In this document: in pieces, positions 8,394 through 16,889 of the stretch
Layout of the letters: each line of letters opens with the position of its first letter
Position numbering within the stretch: the stretch's first letter is position 1
Assembly: GCA_937895955.1 (NCBI GenBank)
Contig: CALAZI010000201.1
Coordinates: 1-24,394 of the forward strand
Direction: 5' to 3'
DNA: 24,394 bases
DNA from: an uncultured Alphaproteobacteria bacterium
Lineage (GTDB): Bacteria; Pseudomonadota; Alphaproteobacteria; Caulobacterales; Parvularculaceae
Notes under the pieces: model-generated
Databases searched by the model: none
What the model saw: the letters and a program-made list of their open reading frames with translations, nothing else
What the model was told of the DNA's origin: nothing
Position numbers and translations under genes: made by a program

Positions 8394-9302
8394 TCAATCC
8401 GCCTCAACGGCTTCATCGGCGCGCTCGACCGCGAGCAGCGATCCTGCGCCCTTGACGACGAGGCGGTCGCCCGGCCCGGCTCCTTCAGCGACGAACCAGC
8501 CGTCCGCGATCAGGGTCGCGCCGACAAGTTCGCGGCGTTCAAATGTCTCTTCGCCTGTCTGAAAATAGGCCCATGCGGCGCCGTCGAGCCTGACATTCGC
8601 CTCGCGCGGGATGACAACGCCCGCGGTTTTCCGGTTTGTTTCGATGCCGCCGGTAAAGACGCGTCCCGGGCGCAAGGCGGCCGTCTCTTCCCCGCGTGCA
8701 ACGGCGTAAAGGCCGATCGTCTGCATCCGCAAATCGGCGGCGCCGGCAAATCCAAGTGTTTCAGACACAGTGACGGCTCGGCCGGCTTCGGCGTTCAAGA
8801 TGACGGCGCCGGCGATGCCGTTCGGGCGTTGGGGCGCATCGGCGCGCAGCAAGGCGGCGCCGCCGCCGACGAGGTCGCTAAGCAGCATCGCGCGCGCGGG
8901 ATCAGTCATCGCCGCGATGTCTTGGCCCCATTCGAAAGTCAGCCGCCGGCTCAGGAGTTCGAGCCGCGATTGGTCCGCCGCAGCCTGCGCCCGGGCGGCC
9001 TCGACGGATTGCTGCGAGGCGCTTTGGTCTTCGCCCGCAAGCTTCAGCGCGCGCTTCAATTGATTCTGCGATGCGCGCGCCGCGGCGGCGGCGGCGGCGC
9101 GGTCGGCTTCGAGCGCGGCGAGCGGCGCCGGATCGAGCACCCGAATGAAGGCCGTCTCTGTTTGCGCAATTTCCCGTGCGTCAAGAACGGCGATCACAAC
9201 GCCGAGCTTTTGCTGGTCGGCGGCGCGGAGCGTCACCGGCGCCCCACTTTGAGCGAGAGCCGGCGTCGCCGCCACCAGGAGCGCGGCAATTAATCGTTTC
9301 AT
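8394..9302 (-). CDS. Periplasmic adaptor (membrane fusion) protein of the RND system, short form
   Basis: The protein has a cleavable signal peptide (MKRLIAALLVAATPALAQS), an alanine-rich stretch of about 60 residues that could form the coiled-coil hairpin (LEADRAAAAAAARASQNQL onward), and a C-terminal membrane-proximal part (VVIPREANVRLDGAAWAYF and GAGPGDRLVVKGAGSLLA) typical of HME adaptors. At 302 residues it is shorter than most, and I cannot find the usual glycine-rich lipoyl half-motifs around the hairpin. The start is certain: ATG overlaps the TolC-like stop as ATGA, with GAGGA six bases upstream. It should bridge the RND pump and the outer-membrane channel. Assignment rests on position, the C-terminal motif and the signal peptide. 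Confidence 0.82.
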   Translation of the reverse strand: MKRLIAALLVAATPALAQSGAPVTLRAADQQKLGVVIAVLDAREIAQTETAFIRVLDPAPLAALEADRAAAAAAARASQNQLKRALKLAGEDQSASQQSVEAARAQAAADQSRLELLSRRLTFEWGQDIAAMTDPARAMLLSDLVGGGAALLRADAPQRPNGIAGAVILNAEAGRAVTVSETLGFAGAADLRMQTIGLYAVARGEETAALRPGRVFTGGIETNRKTAGVVIPREANVRLDGAAWAYFQTGEETFERRELVGATLIADGWFVAEGAGPGDRLVVKGAGSLLAVERADEAVEAD

Positions 9303-10702
9303 TGTTGGTCCTCATTTGGCGGTTGCGCATGCGGCGCGGCGATCGAGAGTTCCGAGCCCGACAGAGGTTGGCGCAAGGCGTCTTCGAGGGCGGCTTCGGC
9401 CTCGGCTGCGCGGCGGCGTGCGGCGACTTCGTCGAGGCGGGAGGCGGCGAGCCCCGCCTGCGCGGCCGCCCAGTCGGCGCGGTTGATCGATCCGGCGCCG
9501 AGTTCCCGATCGGCCTGTCGCGCAAAAGCTTCCGCCGTCGGAATTGTTCTCGATCGCACGAGATCAAGCGCGGCGAAGGCGGCGCGACGGTCGGCTTCGG
9601 CGCGCATGATGTCGGCGACGACCGCAGCGACGGCCGCCTCCAGCTTCTGTCCGGCTTCGAGCCGCCTCGCTTCGGCCGCCCGGATAGACGCTTTGCCAAG
9701 ATCGGTCGCCGGAAGCGTCAGCGACAAGGCGAAGGGCAGTTTCGAAAGGCCGCGTTCCCAGGTGAACCCGGGTCCAAGCCGAACTTCCGGAAACTGGGAC
9801 GCGACTGCAGCGCGCAATGCGGTCTCGGTTTGGTCATAGGCCGCTGCCGCGTTGAGAATCTCCGTCCGTATGCGAAGCGCTCCGATGCGATCGTCTTCTG
9901 TCAGAGCGGCTTGCGACGCATCGGCGCGAAGAAGCTGTTCGTCAATTCGGGCGGCGCCAATCGCCGCAGGCGCGACGCCGACAGCGGCGGCGAGGTCCAG
10001 AACCGCCGCCGTCGCCTCCGCATCGGCCATGATTTGCATCTGCGCCGCGATCGCTGCATCGGCCCGCACCCGATCAAGCTCGACGCGCGAACTTTCCCCG
10101 GCGGCGACGCGCCTGGCGGCGGCCGCCAGTTGGCGGTTGCGTATGGCGACGAGTTCTTCCGAAAGCATGGCGGCTTGCCGTGCGCCGGCCGCAGCGATGA
10201 GCGCGCGCCGGATCTTCATCCGAACCTTCCAGAGCGCCGCGGCATAGTCGAATTCAGCGGCGCGGGCGGCGATGTCGGCCGATTCAACGCGCCCTTTGCG
10301 ACGACCGCCGACGTCAAGCAGGAAGTCGCTCGCCGCGCCGACGAGCCAGGGCGAGCCTTCCGACGGATTGAAGGCGTATTCCGCCGTCAGCGTCAGCGTC
10401 GGACCGGGCGCGACGCGCGCGGCGCGCGCTTCGGCCCGCGCCGCATCAAGATTGCCGCGCGCCGCGGCGATTTCAGGACTGCTTAGCCGCGCCGCCGCGA
10501 AAAGCGACAGCGTGTTCCAGCCGCCGTCCCATCGATAGTCCGGGGCAAGCCGGGACAGCTCGGCGCGCACGGACGTCTCATTGAGCGACGCAGCGCGTCG
10601 CGTTGCGGCGACGGCCGCAACGTCAATCGGCGTCGCCGCATAATGCGCGCAACCTGTCGCCGCCGCTGCTGCAATCGCCAGGCATAAAAGGGATGCGCGC
10701 AT
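9299..10702 (-). CDS. TolC/CusC-like outer-membrane efflux lipoprotein
   Basis: I start at the ATG at 10702, giving MRASLLCLAIAAAAATGCAHY, a lipoprotein signal with lipobox ATGC; the open frame continues about 98 codons upstream but that part is arginine/serine-rich shadow of the MFS gene behind it. The 467-residue product has the two long, alanine/glutamate-rich helical repeats of outer-membrane efflux proteins, with typical pieces such as LSSPEIAAARGNLDAARAEARAA and LGPGFTWERG. It would form the trimeric exit duct of the tripartite pump with the adaptor (4-base overlap) and RND permease. It is the first gene of the efflux operon; the 112 bases upstream probably hold the promoter and hold an imperfect inverted repeat near 10776-10798. 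Confidence 0.9.
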   Translation of the reverse strand: MRASLLCLAIAAAAATGCAHYAATPIDVAAVAATRRAASLNETSVRAELSRLAPDYRWDGGWNTLSLFAAARLSSPEIAAARGNLDAARAEARAARVAPGPTLTLTAEYAFNPSEGSPWLVGAASDFLLDVGGRRKGRVESADIAARAAEFDYAAALWKVRMKIRRALIAAAGARQAAMLSEELVAIRNRQLAAAARRVAAGESSRVELDRVRADAAIAAQMQIMADAEATAAVLDLAAAVGVAPAAIGAARIDEQLLRADASQAALTEDDRIGALRIRTEILNAAAAYDQTETALRAAVASQFPEVRLGPGFTWERGLSKLPFALSLTLPATDLGKASIRAAEARRLEAGQKLEAAVAAVVADIMRAEADRRAAFAALDLVRSRTIPTAEAFARQADRELGAGSINRADWAAAQAGLAASRLDEVAARRRAAEAEAALEDALRQPLSGSELSIAAPHAQPPNEDQQ

Positions 10703-10814
10703 TCGACCCGACCTGACACAAATAGTCCGATAGCCAGGCGAGACTCTAATGCGCGCAGGGTTGCGAGGCCGTTGCGGGGAAATTGGCGATTCCCAATGCA
10801 GGCGGCGAGATTTC

Positions 10815-11990
10815 CTACTGCGCCATACGCGCCGGGCCCAAGGCGTGGACGAGCGCCGCCGCGGCGACCGCAAATGCTCCGCCCGCCGCAAACGCCGCGC
10901 CCGGACCGAAGCGATTCCAGAGCACGCCCGCGACGAGGCTCGCCGCCAGCAATGCAAGGCCGGTCGCGAGATTATAAAGGCCGAAGGCGGAACCAATGAG
11001 GTTCGATGGCGTCCGCTCGGCGACGAGCTTGGCGATCAATCCTTGCGTCAACGCCATGTGCGCACCCCACAATCCAACACCCGCAAAGACGCTGGCGAGC
11101 CCTGAACCAAACCCGAGGAGCAGATCCGCCACGACCAGGGCTGCAATTCCGAGCAGAAGAAGCGTTCGCGGCGACGTCCTGTCCGCGAAGACGCCCGCGG
11201 GATACGCGCCCAAGGAATAGACGACATTCATTGCAACCAGGACGGCAGGCGCGAGCGTCGCCGGCAGGCCTTCGGCGTGCGCCTTCAATATGAGAAACGC
11301 TTCGCTGAAGCGGGCGAAGGTCAGGACAACGCCAATGACGACAACGCTCCAGAAGGCGCGATCCAGCCGACCGAGATCGCGAAAGGCGATGGGCGCCTTG
11401 CGAGAAGGCCCGTGATGCGATGCCGCTTTTTCCTCGACGCCGAACAGGACCAGCGCCACCGCGATCAACGCCGGAATGACCGTGACCCAGAATACGGCAC
11501 GAAAATTTTCGGCGAAGAGCGCCATAAGACCAATTGCGAAAAGCGGCCCGATGACCGCGCCGGCCGTATCCATCGCCTGCCTGAGGCCGTAAGCGCGGCC
11601 CCGAACGTCGATTGGCGTGACGTCGGCGAGGAGCGCGTCGCGAGGAGCGCCGCGAAGGCCCTTGCCAATTCGATCGGCAAACCTTGCACCAAGGACAATC
11701 GATGGCGACCCGGCGATCGCAAACAGCGGCTTCGTCAAAGCGCCGAGCGCATAGCCCGCCAGAATGAGCGGCTTGCGCCGACCAATTCGGTCCGACAGGT
11801 AACCTGAAAATACTTTTGAGATCGACGCCGTCGATTCCGCGACGCCATCGATGAGGCCGACCAGCGCGACGCTCGCCCCGAGGGTTGTCGTCAGAAACAC
11901 CGGCAGCAGCGCGTGGATCATCTCCGACGAGATATCCATGAACAGGCTGACGAATCCGAGCGTCCAGACCGTTCGTGAAAGCGGATGCAT
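10815..11990 (-). CDS. MFS transporter, unknown substrate
   Basis: A 12-helix major facilitator. The N-terminal part LSRTVWTLGFVSLFMDISSEM and the signature GYLSDRIGRRKPLILAGY (the MFS D-R-x-G-R-R-x loop) are clear, and RFADRIGKGLRGAPRDAL is typical of a conserved bacterial MFS subfamily whose substrate is not known to me. I chose the ATG at 11990 (MHPLSRTVW) because homologues as I remember them begin just before this segment; an ATG at 12047 and a GTG at 12065 would add a basic extension. It precedes the efflux operon by 112 bases on the same strand and diverges from the phosphodiesterase gene. A drug or metal exporter role fits the setting but is only inferred. Confidence 0.88.
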   Translation of the reverse strand: MHPLSRTVWTLGFVSLFMDISSEMIHALLPVFLTTTLGASVALVGLIDGVAESTASISKVFSGYLSDRIGRRKPLILAGYALGALTKPLFAIAGSPSIVLGARFADRIGKGLRGAPRDALLADVTPIDVRGRAYGLRQAMDTAGAVIGPLFAIGLMALFAENFRAVFWVTVIPALIAVALVLFGVEEKAASHHGPSRKAPIAFRDLGRLDRAFWSVVVIGVVLTFARFSEAFLILKAHAEGLPATLAPAVLVAMNVVYSLGAYPAGVFADRTSPRTLLLLGIAALVVADLLLGFGSGLASVFAGVGLWGAHMALTQGLIAKLVAERTPSNLIGSAFGLYNLATGLALLAASLVAGVLWNRFGPGAAFAAGGAFAVAAAALVHALGPARMAQ

Positions 11991-12115
11991 CTCGGCTCTT
12001 CGGCTCCGGAACCAGTTATGGCGGGTGGAGCTAAACCGCTTCGTCATATGATCAAATGAACCCACGCAGCGCGGCCCGTTTCCGCAGCTTGCCGGTTTTC
12101 TTGCGGAGATGATAG

Positions 12116-13096
12116 TTGCGCGCCCTCACTCTTCTTGCCATTTGCGCCGCGCCGCTTTCGCTCACAGGTCTCACAGCGAAAAAATTTGGCTTCGAGGACG
12201 CCACGGGTTCCGTCGTCGCGGCACAGGCGCCGGCATTCAAGATTGTCGCCGTCGGACATCGCGGCGCGAAGGGCCTTGCGCCGGAAAACACGATCGCGAG
12301 CGCGAACGCGGCGATTGCAGCGGGCGCGCGCCTGATCGAGGCCGACGTGCGTTTCACCAAGGATGGCGTTCCCGTTATCATGCATGATCGCACCGTCAAT
12401 CGAACCACCAATGGCCGCGGACGCGTCAAGGATCTCACGCTCGCCGAAATCAAAGCGCTCGACGCCGGATCATGGATGGGACAACGTTTCACCGCCGAGC
12501 GCGTGCCGACGTTGCGCGAGATGCTGCGCAACGCGAAGGGCCGCGCCATGATCGATATCGACTTCAAGGATGGGCCGCCCAACGCGGGCGACCTGATAAA
12601 GGCGGCGCTCGACGCTGAGGGATATCGCGATGCCCAGCTGGTCACGATTTTTGTCCGGCCCAATCGCTACGGTCAGCTCGCCAGTCTAGCGCGCGACTAT
12701 CATCTAAGGCCGCATTATCAGAGCGACGGACAAACGCGACAATACGGGGCTTCCGTCAGCGTAAAAGTGATGGGACTGCGTCGGCGCGCATTCAATTTCC
12801 ACCGCGCGGCGGTCATCCGCGAGAACAATTTGCTCCTTTTTTCCAACATTATGGGCGCAGACGACGGCGTTCGCGGCATTAAAGACAGCATCAATGCTGA
12901 CGCACGTTTTATTATGACCGATCATCTGGAAATCCTCGTACCCTATTTGCGCGCGCGTGGCCTCCTTGAGACCTGCCTCCTCGATCACGAATTCGAATGC
13001 ATCGACGAGCCCGGCGGCCCAGACCGCCGGAACAATCGTGTAAGGGTCGCGGGGCGCGGCGGCATCCAAAATCCGGAGATTGACAGCGCACCCTAA
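12116..13096 (+). CDS. Glycerophosphodiester phosphodiesterase family protein
   Basis: The GDPD signature is complete at the N-terminal side: GHRGAKGLAPENT (His48, Arg49, Asn58), IEADVRFTKDGVPVIMHD (Glu75, Asp77, His90) and a following DRTVNRTTNG. The later metal-ligand strand reads MIDIDFKDG, with Asp where many family members have Glu. A hydrophobic N-terminus suggests export. It starts at TTG 12116, supported by GGAG seven bases upstream; an ATG at 12109 is in another frame. The domain seems to end near ILVPYLRARGLLE; the last 45 residues are polar, arginine-rich and unlike the family, perhaps a decayed or read-through tail. It would hydrolyse glycerophosphodiesters; lying upstream of an inositol cluster, glycerophosphoinositol is a possible substrate, but a 238-base gap separates them. 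Confidence 0.85.
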   Translation: MRALTLLAICAAPLSLTGLTAKKFGFEDATGSVVAAQAPAFKIVAVGHRGAKGLAPENTIASANAAIAAGARLIEADVRFTKDGVPVIMHDRTVNRTTNGRGRVKDLTLAEIKALDAGSWMGQRFTAERVPTLREMLRNAKGRAMIDIDFKDGPPNAGDLIKAALDAEGYRDAQLVTIFVRPNRYGQLASLARDYHLRPHYQSDGQTRQYGASVSVKVMGLRRRAFNFHRAAVIRENNLLLFSNIMGADDGVRGIKDSINADARFIMTDHLEILVPYLRARGLLETCLLDHEFECIDEPGGPDRRNNRVRVAGRGGIQNPEIDSAP

Positions 13097-13334
13097 TGGC
13101 CGTCGGGGCCGTCAAATGAATTCGCCGCAAATTGACGTAGCTGATTGTCTCAATCCTCCATCAGCGACTAGAAAATAGATTTCTTGCATTTGTGACGGCC
13201 GCAAAGAATGCTGTGGATGAATACTGGAGCGTCGCCCATCGCATTGAAAAGTCTTCGAAGCGGCCCGCCGCAGCCTCGCAAGGCGATGACCGCGCGCATT
13301 GCCAATATTTCTCACTAGGAAACACGAGACAACA

Positions 13335-14486
13335 ATGAAAACGAAAAACAATGGCCGCATCCGCATCGCCCTCGTCGGCGTAGGCAACTGCGCAAGTTCT
13401 CTGGTCCAGGGAATTCACTATTACCGCCGTGCGAATGGCGGCGATACGGCGGGATTGATGCATGAGTCGCTCGGCGGCTATCGCTGCGGGGACGTCGAAA
13501 TCGCGGCGGCGTTTGATATCGACCGCCGCAAGGTGGGGATCGATGTCTCCGAAGCGATTTTCGCCGAACCCAACTGCACGAAAGTATTTTGCGCCGATAT
13601 CCCGAAGTCCGGCGTCATCGTGCAAATGGGCCCAGTCCTCGACGGCTACTCGGATCACATGTCGCACTACCCTGAGAATCGGCGGTTCATGCCGCTGGCC
13701 GTCAGCGAACCCACGAAGGCGGAAGTCGTCACGCAGTTACGCGAAGCCCGCGTCGAGGTGATGATGAATTACCTTCCGGTGGGCAGCCAGAAGGCGACGG
13801 AGTTTTACGCCGAGTGCGCTCTTGAAGCCGGTGTTGCGTTTGTCAACAACATTCCTGTCTTCATCGCCAGCGATGCGGTATGGGCTCGCCGATTCAAGTT
13901 GGCTGGCGTCCCGGTTATCGGCGACGACATCAAAGCACAGGTTGGCGCGACAATTGTTCACCGCGTGTTAACTGATCTGTTCCGCAAGCGCGGCGTTCCT
14001 GTCGACCGGACCTATCAGCTCAACACAGGCGGCAACACCGATTTCCTCAATATGAAAAATCAACTTCGGCTCGAGTCCAAGAAAGAATCGAAGACCGAGG
14101 CGGTCCAGGCGGTTGCAGCACAGCGCATCGAAGACGAAAACATTCACGTCGGCCCCAGCGACTACGTTGCTTGGCAAAATGACAACAAAATCTGTTTCAT
14201 TCGTATGGAGGGGCGTTTATTCGGCGATGTGCCGATGAACCTCGAATTGCGGCTGTCGGTTGAGGATTCGCCGAACTCCGCCGGCGTCGCTATTGACATG
14301 ATTCGCTGCGCGAAGATTGCGCTTGATCGAGGTATCGCCGGTGCGATTGCGGCGCCGTCGTCATTTTTCTGCAAACACCCGCCCATTCAATACACGGACG
14401 AAGTAGCCTACCAGCTAACGGAGGCGTTCATAGCTGGCGACAATGTCGAAGTCGTCAATCCGAATTTGAAATCCGTTCGTGCTTAG
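13335..14486 (+). CDS. ino1: myo-Inositol-3-phosphate synthase
   Basis: This enzyme converts D-glucose 6-phosphate to myo-inositol 3-phosphate using bound NAD. The N-terminal Rossmann motif VGVGNCASSLVQGIHYY is at about residues 14-30, and the body shows family blocks NYLPVGSQKATEFYAECA, VNNIPVFIAS, GDDIKAQVGATIVHR, NTGGNTDFLNM and SKKESKTEAV, including the lysines of the active site. The 383-residue length fits the short archaeal/actinobacterial form, not the 500-residue eukaryotic one. The start at 13335 begins the conserved sequence; an in-frame ATG 36 bases upstream adds only a tail. It overlaps the next gene by eight bases and heads the inositol cluster. The 238 bases before it must hold its promoter, but no strong consensus was seen. 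Confidence 0.97.
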   Translation: MKTKNNGRIRIALVGVGNCASSLVQGIHYYRRANGGDTAGLMHESLGGYRCGDVEIAAAFDIDRRKVGIDVSEAIFAEPNCTKVFCADIPKSGVIVQMGPVLDGYSDHMSHYPENRRFMPLAVSEPTKAEVVTQLREARVEVMMNYLPVGSQKATEFYAECALEAGVAFVNNIPVFIASDAVWARRFKLAGVPVIGDDIKAQVGATIVHRVLTDLFRKRGVPVDRTYQLNTGGNTDFLNMKNQLRLESKKESKTEAVQAVAAQRIEDENIHVGPSDYVAWQNDNKICFIRMEGRLFGDVPMNLELRLSVEDSPNSAGVAIDMIRCAKIALDRGIAGAIAAPSSFFCKHPPIQYTDEVAYQLTEAFIAGDNVEVVNPNLKSVRA

Positions 14487-15390
14487 CGGCGACAGCCAGC
14501 GAGCAAGCGGACCGGCTGTATCGGACGGCGCCGAAAGCGCATCGCCATACGGTCGGCCGGCGGAGATCGAAGACGCTTCGAACCGCCTTTTCGTGCATCC
14601 GCTGTCGGAATTGATCGCAACCGCGGCCATCCGCCTCGGCGTCAGCGCAAATGCGTTATCCTTTGCAGGGCTGGCTTGCGGATTGCTCGCCGCAGCCGTC
14701 TATTTCAGACAGCCCGATACGGCGTTCGCCGTCGCAGGCTTTTTGCTGATGGTCGCCTGGCACGCCTTCGACGGCGCTGACGGGCGCGTTGCGCGCGCGA
14801 CCGGCACAAGCAGCGCGCTCGGGCGCTTTATTGACGGCGTCTGCGACCATGTCGTTTTCATCGCGGTCTATGTTGCGCTCGGCCTGTCGATGACGCTCGC
14901 GGGCGCCTCGCCAATGATCTGGTTGATCCTTTTCGCCGCCGGCGCAAGTCACGCGGCGCAGGCCGCCGCCTATGAAGAACGTCGCCAGCAATTTGAGCGG
15001 AGATCGTGCGGCGTCGATCGTCCGACGATGAAATCGGCTGCGACGCACGCCGAAGGCGCCGGTCTCGTCAACGCCTATGACCGGCTGCAACAGATATTTT
15101 CCGGGGGCGATTCGGGTCTGGACAAGGCGCTTGCCGATTTGCGCAAGCAGGGAGCGCCGGCAGACGCCATCCAGGCGCTGGTCAACGAAACGGCGCCGAT
15201 TGTTCGTTTCTGGGGCCTTCTCAATGCGAATAATCGCACCCTTGCGATCGCGATCGCGGTTCTCGCCGGCCGACCGCTCTGGTTTTTCATTTATGAGGCG
15301 GTGATTTTGAACATTGTCTTCCTTGGGCTGATTGTCATCCAGCGCCGCGCTGAAATGCGGATTGCGCGCGCTGCGCCAGTTTTCGCCTGA
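14479..15390 (+). CDS. CDP-alcohol phosphotransferase family membrane enzyme
   Basis: The complete family motif D-x2-DG-x2-AR-x8-G-x3-D-x3-D is present as Asp98, Asp101-Gly102, Ala105-Arg106, Gly115, Asp119 and Asp123, within several membrane helices. It is preceded by the usual NRLFVHPLSELI...LGVSANALSFAGL segment and followed by an unusual soluble insertion of about 90 residues (roughly 165-255) before the last helices. Such enzymes join a CDP-activated alcohol to another hydroxyl with release of CMP. The GTG start lies inside the ino1 end, so translation is coupled. With an inositol-phosphate synthase and a cytidylyltransferase beside it, it may use CDP-inositol as in di-myo-inositol-phosphate synthesis; use of CDP-diacylglycerol with inositol phosphate, as in mycobacteria, is the main alternative. 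Confidence 0.92.
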   Translation: MLSGDSQRASGPAVSDGAESASPYGRPAEIEDASNRLFVHPLSELIATAAIRLGVSANALSFAGLACGLLAAAVYFRQPDTAFAVAGFLLMVAWHAFDGADGRVARATGTSSALGRFIDGVCDHVVFIAVYVALGLSMTLAGASPMIWLILFAAGASHAAQAAAYEERRQQFERRSCGVDRPTMKSAATHAEGAGLVNAYDRLQQIFSGGDSGLDKALADLRKQGAPADAIQALVNETAPIVRFWGLLNANNRTLAIAIAVLAGRPLWFFIYEAVILNIVFLGLIVIQRRAEMRIARAAPVFA

Positions 15391-16877
15391 TGCCCGGATT
15401 GTCAGACACCCGCGACATCGTTCGCGGCGGAGGCGTATCGCTTTTTGGATTCGCCGGAAGACTGATCGCCCGGACGCTGCTCTTGCTGATCGCCGGCAAG
15501 GTCTATGGCGCGGAGGCCATCGGCGTTCTCGGAATTTTCGCAGCGGCGACGGAAATCGGCGCCGCCATCGCAACCTTGGGCTTGAAGCGCGGCCTGCTGA
15601 TTATGCTGAGCGCCGACGCCAAAACCGCAACGCCGCCGCAGGCGCGCGTTGTCGAAGCGCTGTGTCTTGGCGCCGTCGCCGGCTTGCTGATTTCCGCGGC
15701 GTTGACGCTGATCTGGCGATTTGCGCTTCGCGACGCATGGGCGATATGGCCGATCCTGTTTTTGGCGCCGCTCGCCATCGCGCTGACCGATATCGCGCTC
15801 GCCGCCACCCGTTGGCGGCGCGTCATGTGGTGGGAGGCGGCGTCCCGCGCCATCGTCGAGCCTTGGAGCTTCGTCGCGCTCGCAACCGCTTTCAGTTTCG
15901 CCGGCGCCGGCGTCAACGGTCTTTTGGCGGCCTATGCCGGGTCGACGATCGCCGCCTTCAGTGTTGCGGCGATCGGGCTGATGAAGACCTACGGGCTGCG
16001 CGCGTTGTGGCGCTCGGGCGCGCAGATTTCCAACTGGCGCGCCATTGCGGCGCGCGGCGCGCCCGTCGCCGTGACCGATCTCGGCAACATCGCGTTGCGC
16101 CGGGTCGATCTCATCGTAATGGCCGCTTTTGTGTCGCCCAAATGGGCGGGCGTCTATTATATGGCGCAACAGCTCGCTTCGATTCCCCAGAAAACCTATC
16201 CATTGTTTGAACCGATGCTGTCGCCGGTTGTCGCCCAATTGCACACGCATAACGAACGCAAGAAATTGCGCGCGATAGTCGCTGGCGTATGTCGCTGGGT
16301 GCTGATCATTCAACTGGCGATCAGCGTTCCCATGATGGTCCATGGCGATCGCCTTCTCGCATTGTTCGGCCCGGATTTTTCGACCGGCGCCGGCGTTCTG
16401 GCGATTCTGCTGTTGGCGGAGGCGATTGACGGCGCCTTTTCGGCGGCGGAAACGCCGCTTGTCTATGCGCGGCCTTCGATCCCGCTTGGAACGCTCATGG
16501 CGACGGTTGCAATAGAAGTCGCCGGCATCGCCGCCCTGTCATCCGCCTTCGGCGCAATCGGCGCGGCGACCGGGTTCCTGATCGCCATCATTTTCCTCGC
16601 CAATGCGCGCCTCATCATGCTGTATCGGCAATTGCATATCACAGTCATCGATCGTGATTTCATTGCGCCGATCTCGATTGCCGCCTTCGTCATTGCGGCG
16701 GCGGCGGCGGGCCGGTATTTCACCGAGGCGCCGTCAATAGGCGTCATGGCTCTGGCGATCGCCTGCGCGGTCGCGGTATTTTTCGCGCTGGCGCGATTTT
16801 TCGCCATGACGCCATCCGACCACATTCTCCTGCGCGCGCTTCGACGCCGGCGCCGGAAACAATTTGCGGCAAGCTAA
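15390..16877 (+). CDS. Oligosaccharide/lipid flippase family membrane protein (MATE/Wzx-like)
   Basis: A 495-residue polytopic protein with the pattern of the polysaccharide-synthesis/MATE flippase superfamily: an N-terminal amphipathic entry GGGVSLFGFAGRLIARTLLLL, about 12-14 hydrophobic segments, and a middle part YYMAQQLASIPQKTYPLFEPM, which resembles the seventh-helix region of Wzx-type proteins. A basic C-terminus (RALRRRRRKQ) should be cytosolic. Its ATG overlaps the TGA of the preceding gene (TGATG), so it is made with the phosphotransferase. In this setting it probably moves the inositol-containing lipid or lipid-linked product from the inner to the outer face of the cytoplasmic membrane. 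Family call is good; the cargo is inference. Confidence 0.87.
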   Translation: MPGLSDTRDIVRGGGVSLFGFAGRLIARTLLLLIAGKVYGAEAIGVLGIFAAATEIGAAIATLGLKRGLLIMLSADAKTATPPQARVVEALCLGAVAGLLISAALTLIWRFALRDAWAIWPILFLAPLAIALTDIALAATRWRRVMWWEAASRAIVEPWSFVALATAFSFAGAGVNGLLAAYAGSTIAAFSVAAIGLMKTYGLRALWRSGAQISNWRAIAARGAPVAVTDLGNIALRRVDLIVMAAFVSPKWAGVYYMAQQLASIPQKTYPLFEPMLSPVVAQLHTHNERKKLRAIVAGVCRWVLIIQLAISVPMMVHGDRLLALFGPDFSTGAGVLAILLLAEAIDGAFSAAETPLVYARPSIPLGTLMATVAIEVAGIAALSSAFGAIGAATGFLIAIIFLANARLIMLYRQLHITVIDRDFIAPISIAAFVIAAAAAGRYFTEAPSIGVMALAIACAVAVFFALARFFAMTPSDHILLRALRRRRRKQFAAS

Positions 16878-16889
16878 CGGGGACGCGCC

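Noticed and set aside
10703..10996. 98-codon upstream extension of the TolC-like frame
   Set aside because: It lacks a signal peptide, is arginine/serine-rich and overlaps the MFS gene; the lipoprotein signal begins at 10702.
12704..13069. A minus-strand frame of 121 codons inside the phosphodiesterase gene with fairly protein-like composition
   Set aside because: It is antisense to conserved GDPD sequence, has no start signal and no family I recognise. The part opposite the odd GDPD tail remains slightly suspicious.
13097..13334. Possible riboswitch or strong promoter before ino1
   Set aside because: TTGCAT (13184-13189) with AATGCT 17 bases later is only a weak sigma-70 match, and no known riboswitch fold was recognised.
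14479..15390. Naming the phosphotransferase as phosphatidylglycerophosphate synthase (PgsA)
   Set aside because: The length, the soluble insertion and the inositol-specific neighbours do not fit a housekeeping PgsA.
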